This document shows positions 53,270 to 55,719 of a stretch of DNA of 55,719 nucleotides, piece after piece. Numbering within the stretch: the stretch's first letter is position 1; the number at the start of each line of letters is the position of its first letter. This DNA is from Neoluteolibacter marinus (GTDB lineage Bacteria; Verrucomicrobiota; Verrucomicrobiia; Verrucomicrobiales; Akkermansiaceae), in contig NZ_JACZFQ010000036.1 in the NCBI RefSeq assembly GCF_014904755.1, forward strand, positions 1-55,719, written 5' to 3'. The position numbers were made by a program, and so were the translations under genes. Under the pieces are notes generated by a model. That model had not been told where the DNA came from. It made no database searches and worked only from the letters and a program-made list of their open reading frames with translations.

Positions 53270-53409
53270 GTGATCCCTCGCCCTGGGCCCGGATCCGCCC
53301 CGGGAGGCGCAGGCCGGGTAGAATGATTCACTTCCGTCTCTCGGGGCTTGTCCAAACCCACAACCCGGGCCTTTGATCCCGGGCATCTTCATTTCCCTGT
53401 CTCATCTCC

Positions 53410-55623
53410 ATGTCGCGACTTCCTGCCTACCCTCAATCCTTCGAGGACGAATTCGAAGAGGATGATTACTCCGAGGGTCCCAAGCGGCAGGATTCCAACC
53501 TGAAGCTCAAGCGGCTGCTGCTGGACCTCGTCGGGCGCTGGTACTGGCCGGCTTTCGGTCTCGTCCTCGGCTTTCTTGCCGCCGGCTACTATCTGTCCAA
53601 GGCCCCCAAGCAGTACACCGCCACCTCGACCCTGCTGATCAAGCAGCAGACTGCCAGCGTGATGTCGCGCGACCAGGTCGAGGAGATCGACATGCGCAGC
53701 CAGGAGGGCATGAACACGGTGGCGGCGCGGATCCAGCGACTTGACCTGCTCGAGCGGGTGGCCTCGCGCCAGGACGTGCGTGAACTACCCGGGCTGATGC
53801 CGGCTCCGGTCGATTGGACGCCGGAGTGGGTGAAGGACAAGCTTGGCAAGGCCGACGCCACCGCCGATGCCGCACCGCGGACCGGCGCCACACCCCCGCC
53901 GCCGGCGGTCCTGGGCGGCATGATCGGCGGTTGGATGGAGATTTCGATCCGCAAGTTCACCCGGTTGATGGACATCTCCATCACCCATCCGGTGCCGGAG
54001 GTGTCGAAAGCCCTGGCCGACGCCGTGGCCCGCGAGTACCTCGCCGAAATCGCCAATGCCCGCACCGAAGGCCGCACCAGCTCGATCGATCTCCTTCAAA
54101 AGGAGTCGGATGAGGCCCGCAACAGCCTGCAGGTTGCGCGGAGCGCCCTGGCGACCTATGCGCGGGCCCTGGAAGCGCACAAGGCCCTGGACATCAAGGA
54201 GACCGAGGTGGCCGTCCTGCAGCGGCGCTACCTTCCGGCCCACCCGAAAATGATCGCCGCCACCGCGGAGCTGGATCGCCTCAAGGAGCGCTTCATCCGC
54301 GAATTCGACGTCGCCCGCTCCGCCCCGTCGGACAAGAGCTACTGGGACGGCACGGCGAAAGAGTTCTCGGAACATGCGGACCGCTCCGACGACTACTTGC
54401 GGGCGGCTCGCCAGCACTTGCTTGCCCGCATCGGCGTGCTCGAAAGCGAGATCCAGAGTTCCACCAGCGTGTTCAACAGCATGCTGACGCGGCTGGAGGA
54501 ATCCAGCGTCAACCAGGAGTCGGAGGAATCCAGCGCCGAGGTTAGCAGCCTCGCCCGGGTCCCCGGCGGGCCGTCGGGACCGGTCGCCAAGAAAATCTAC
54601 ACCTCGGGCATTGCCGGCGGCTTTGCCTGCGGCCTGCTGATCGCCTTCCTTTTCGTCCGGCTCGACAACAAGTTCCACACCGTCGCCCAGATCGCCGCCG
54701 AGACCGACACCACCGTGCTCGCCGCCATCTCCGATATCCACCCGCGGCACCTCGCGGTGGCCGAGAAGCAGTACTACAAGCGCCATCCAGACGACACCCG
54801 CGACCATCACGACGACTGGGACGAGCGCCTCGTCTTCCGGCCCGGCACCGCCTCCACCAGCTACGCCGAGATGTACCGCGTGTTGCGTGCCTCGGTGTCC
54901 CTGCTGGGCGACGAGACCAAGCGCAAGATCACCCTTTTCTCCAGCGCCCTGCCGGGGGAAGGCAAGACCTCGACGTCCGCGAACTTCGCCCTCGCCGCGG
55001 CCGGGCAGGGGAGGAAGACCCTGCTCATCGACCTCGACCTCCGCAAGCCGTCGGTCCACCGCAGCTTCGGCATGGAGCGTGAACGGGAGAAAGGCGGCAT
55101 TACCGAGTGCCTCGCCAACATCGCCCCGTTCCACGACGTCATCGTCCGCGACACCGGCGAGGAAAACCTCCACCTCATCCTCTCCGGCAAGCGCGCCCCC
55201 AACCCCGGCGAGCTGCTCGACATCACCCGCCTCAAGGCCATCCTCGCCCAGGCCTGCCGCGAGTATGACGTCGTCGTCCTCGACACCGCGCCGCTGCTTG
55301 CCGTCCCCGATACCCGGATCATCGCCCCGTTGGCCCACAACGTCTGCCTCGTCGCCCGCGCCGAATACGCCCCCAAGGGCGCCATCCGCCGCGTCCTCGA
55401 GGTCCTCGACGAGGACGGCACCAAGCTCAGCGGCATCGTCTTCAACGGCTTCAAGGAGAAGCGCCGCCTGATGGGTGAGAACTACTCCTACGGCTACTAC
55501 AAGACCAGCCGCTACGGCCGCGCCTACCGCTACGGCTACGGCGCCTATGGAGCCTACGGCGAGGACGATCAGGACGACAAGCCGCGGAAGAACAAGCGCA
55601 AGAAGCGGCGGAGAAGCGTTTGA
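53410..55623 (+). CDS. Tyrosine autokinase / chain-length determinant (Wzc-like BY-kinase)
   Basis: 737 residues. A Wzz domain is bounded by two membrane helices (~45-63 and ~396-416) with coiled coil between ([20 protein letters not shown]). The cytosolic BY-kinase has Walker [11 protein letters not shown] (~512), Walker A' [11 protein letters not shown] (~537) and Walker [11 protein letters not shown] (~620). The C-terminal tyrosine cluster [20 protein letters not shown] (~692-711) is the autophosphorylation site, followed by a very basic tail ([12 protein letters not shown]). Phosphorylation cycles in such proteins drive polymerisation and export of capsule or exopolysaccharide. It acts with the Poly_export protein 140 bases upstream. 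Confidence 0.93.
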   Translation: MSRLPAYPQSFEDEFEEDDYSEGPKRQDSNLKLKRLLLDLVGRWYWPAFGLVLGFLAAGYYLSKAPKQYTATSTLLIKQQTASVMSRDQVEEIDMRSQEGMNTVAARIQRLDLLERVASRQDVRELPGLMPAPVDWTPEWVKDKLGKADATADAAPRTGATPPPPAVLGGMIGGWMEISIRKFTRLMDISITHPVPEVSKALADAVAREYLAEIANARTEGRTSSIDLLQKESDEARNSLQVARSALATYARALEAHKALDIKETEVAVLQRRYLPAHPKMIAATAELDRLKERFIREFDVARSAPSDKSYWDGTAKEFSEHADRSDDYLRAARQHLLARIGVLESEIQSSTSVFNSMLTRLEESSVNQESEESSAEVSSLARVPGGPSGPVAKKIYTSGIAGGFACGLLIAFLFVRLDNKFHTVAQIAAETDTTVLAAISDIHPRHLAVAEKQYYKRHPDDTRDHHDDWDERLVFRPGTASTSYAEMYRVLRASVSLLGDETKRKITLFSSALPGEGKTSTSANFALAAAGQGRKTLLIDLDLRKPSVHRSFGMEREREKGGITECLANIAPFHDVIVRDTGEENLHLILSGKRAPNPGELLDITRLKAILAQACREYDVVVLDTAPLLAVPDTRIIAPLAHNVCLVARAEYAPKGAIRRVLEVLDEDGTKLSGIVFNGFKEKRRLMGENYSYGYYKTSRYGRAYRYGYGAYGAYGEDDQDDKPRKNKRKKRRRSV

Positions 55624-55630
55624 GGGGGGG

Positions 55631-55719
55631 GCAGAGGGCAGAGGGCAGAGGGCAGAGGGCAGAGGGCAGAGGGCAGAGGGCAGAGGGCAGAGGGCAGAGG
55701 GCAGAGGGCAGAGGGCAGA
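55631..55719. repeat. Heptanucleotide satellite (GCAGAGG)n, cut by window end
   Basis: At least 12 perfect copies of GCAGAGG, the same heptamer and phase class as at 46.77 kb, begin seven bases after the BY-kinase stop and run to the last base. The true length is unknown. Confidence 0.97.

Overview
The window looks like a chromosomal segment of a GC-rich member of the Verrucomicrobiota, probably in the Verrucomicrobiales (Luteolibacter/Haloferula-like). This is inferred from gene content: LL-diaminopimelate aminotransferase (dapL), two secreted sulfatases, ECF sigma factors and Ser/Thr kinases of the planctomycete/verrucomicrobial kind, and large secreted proteins ending in a D-x-D-x-D-G segment. 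No 16S rRNA gene is present, so the taxonomy is not proven.

Layout. 0-6.3 kb: an ECF sigma factor overlapping a FecR-like membrane gene, a 1205-residue modular sulfatase, a Tas-like aldo/keto reductase and a small unknown gene. 6.4-13.9 kb: recG behind a membrane pseudokinase, divergent from lepA; a secreted beta-helix protein; a small membrane gene broken by an in-frame TAG. 14-21.6 kb: a second ECF sigma factor with a Ser/Thr kinase, a BenE-type transporter, secreted dienelactone-hydrolase-like and SOUL proteins, an RDD protein and an MgtC/DUF4010 membrane protein. 21.8-31 kb: an unusual GH1 beta-glucosidase with a solute-binding domain inserted in apparently permuted order, a yeast-type cytosine deaminase, a duplicated LOG-like protein, lipoproteins, a DUF2383 protein, a degenerate Cu/Zn SOD and an RlmD/TrmA-type methyltransferase. 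31.4-45 kb: a NahK-like kinase, gltX, a second sulfatase, dapL, a PUR-domain protein, a receptor-like Ser/Thr kinase and serS. 45-55.7 kb: a REP-associated tyrosine transposase (RAYT), a lipoprotein cytochrome c, argJ-argC, tRNA-Pro(GGG), and a polysaccharide export set (beta-barrel, Poly_export/SLBB protein, BY-kinase).

The structure that ordinary gene calling misses is the repeat DNA. Two REP families can be recognised. Family 1 has the foot GGAG followed by a GC-rich hairpin. It forms 17 complete inverted pairs plus one half-element at seven loci, often in near-exact tandem (a 222-bp period at 51.5-52.3 kb), and it starts 1-5 bp from the stop codons of neighbouring genes. Its probable mobilising enzyme, the RAYT, sits between two of these doublets and carries an amber codon. 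Family 2 has the foot GTAG followed by a CGCAACT/AGTTGCG hairpin. It occurs as two inverted pairs, and at one of them it supplies the stop codons of both flanking genes. A heptanucleotide satellite (AGAGGGC)n occurs at two further places. These repeats create long false reading frames that should not be annotated as protein.
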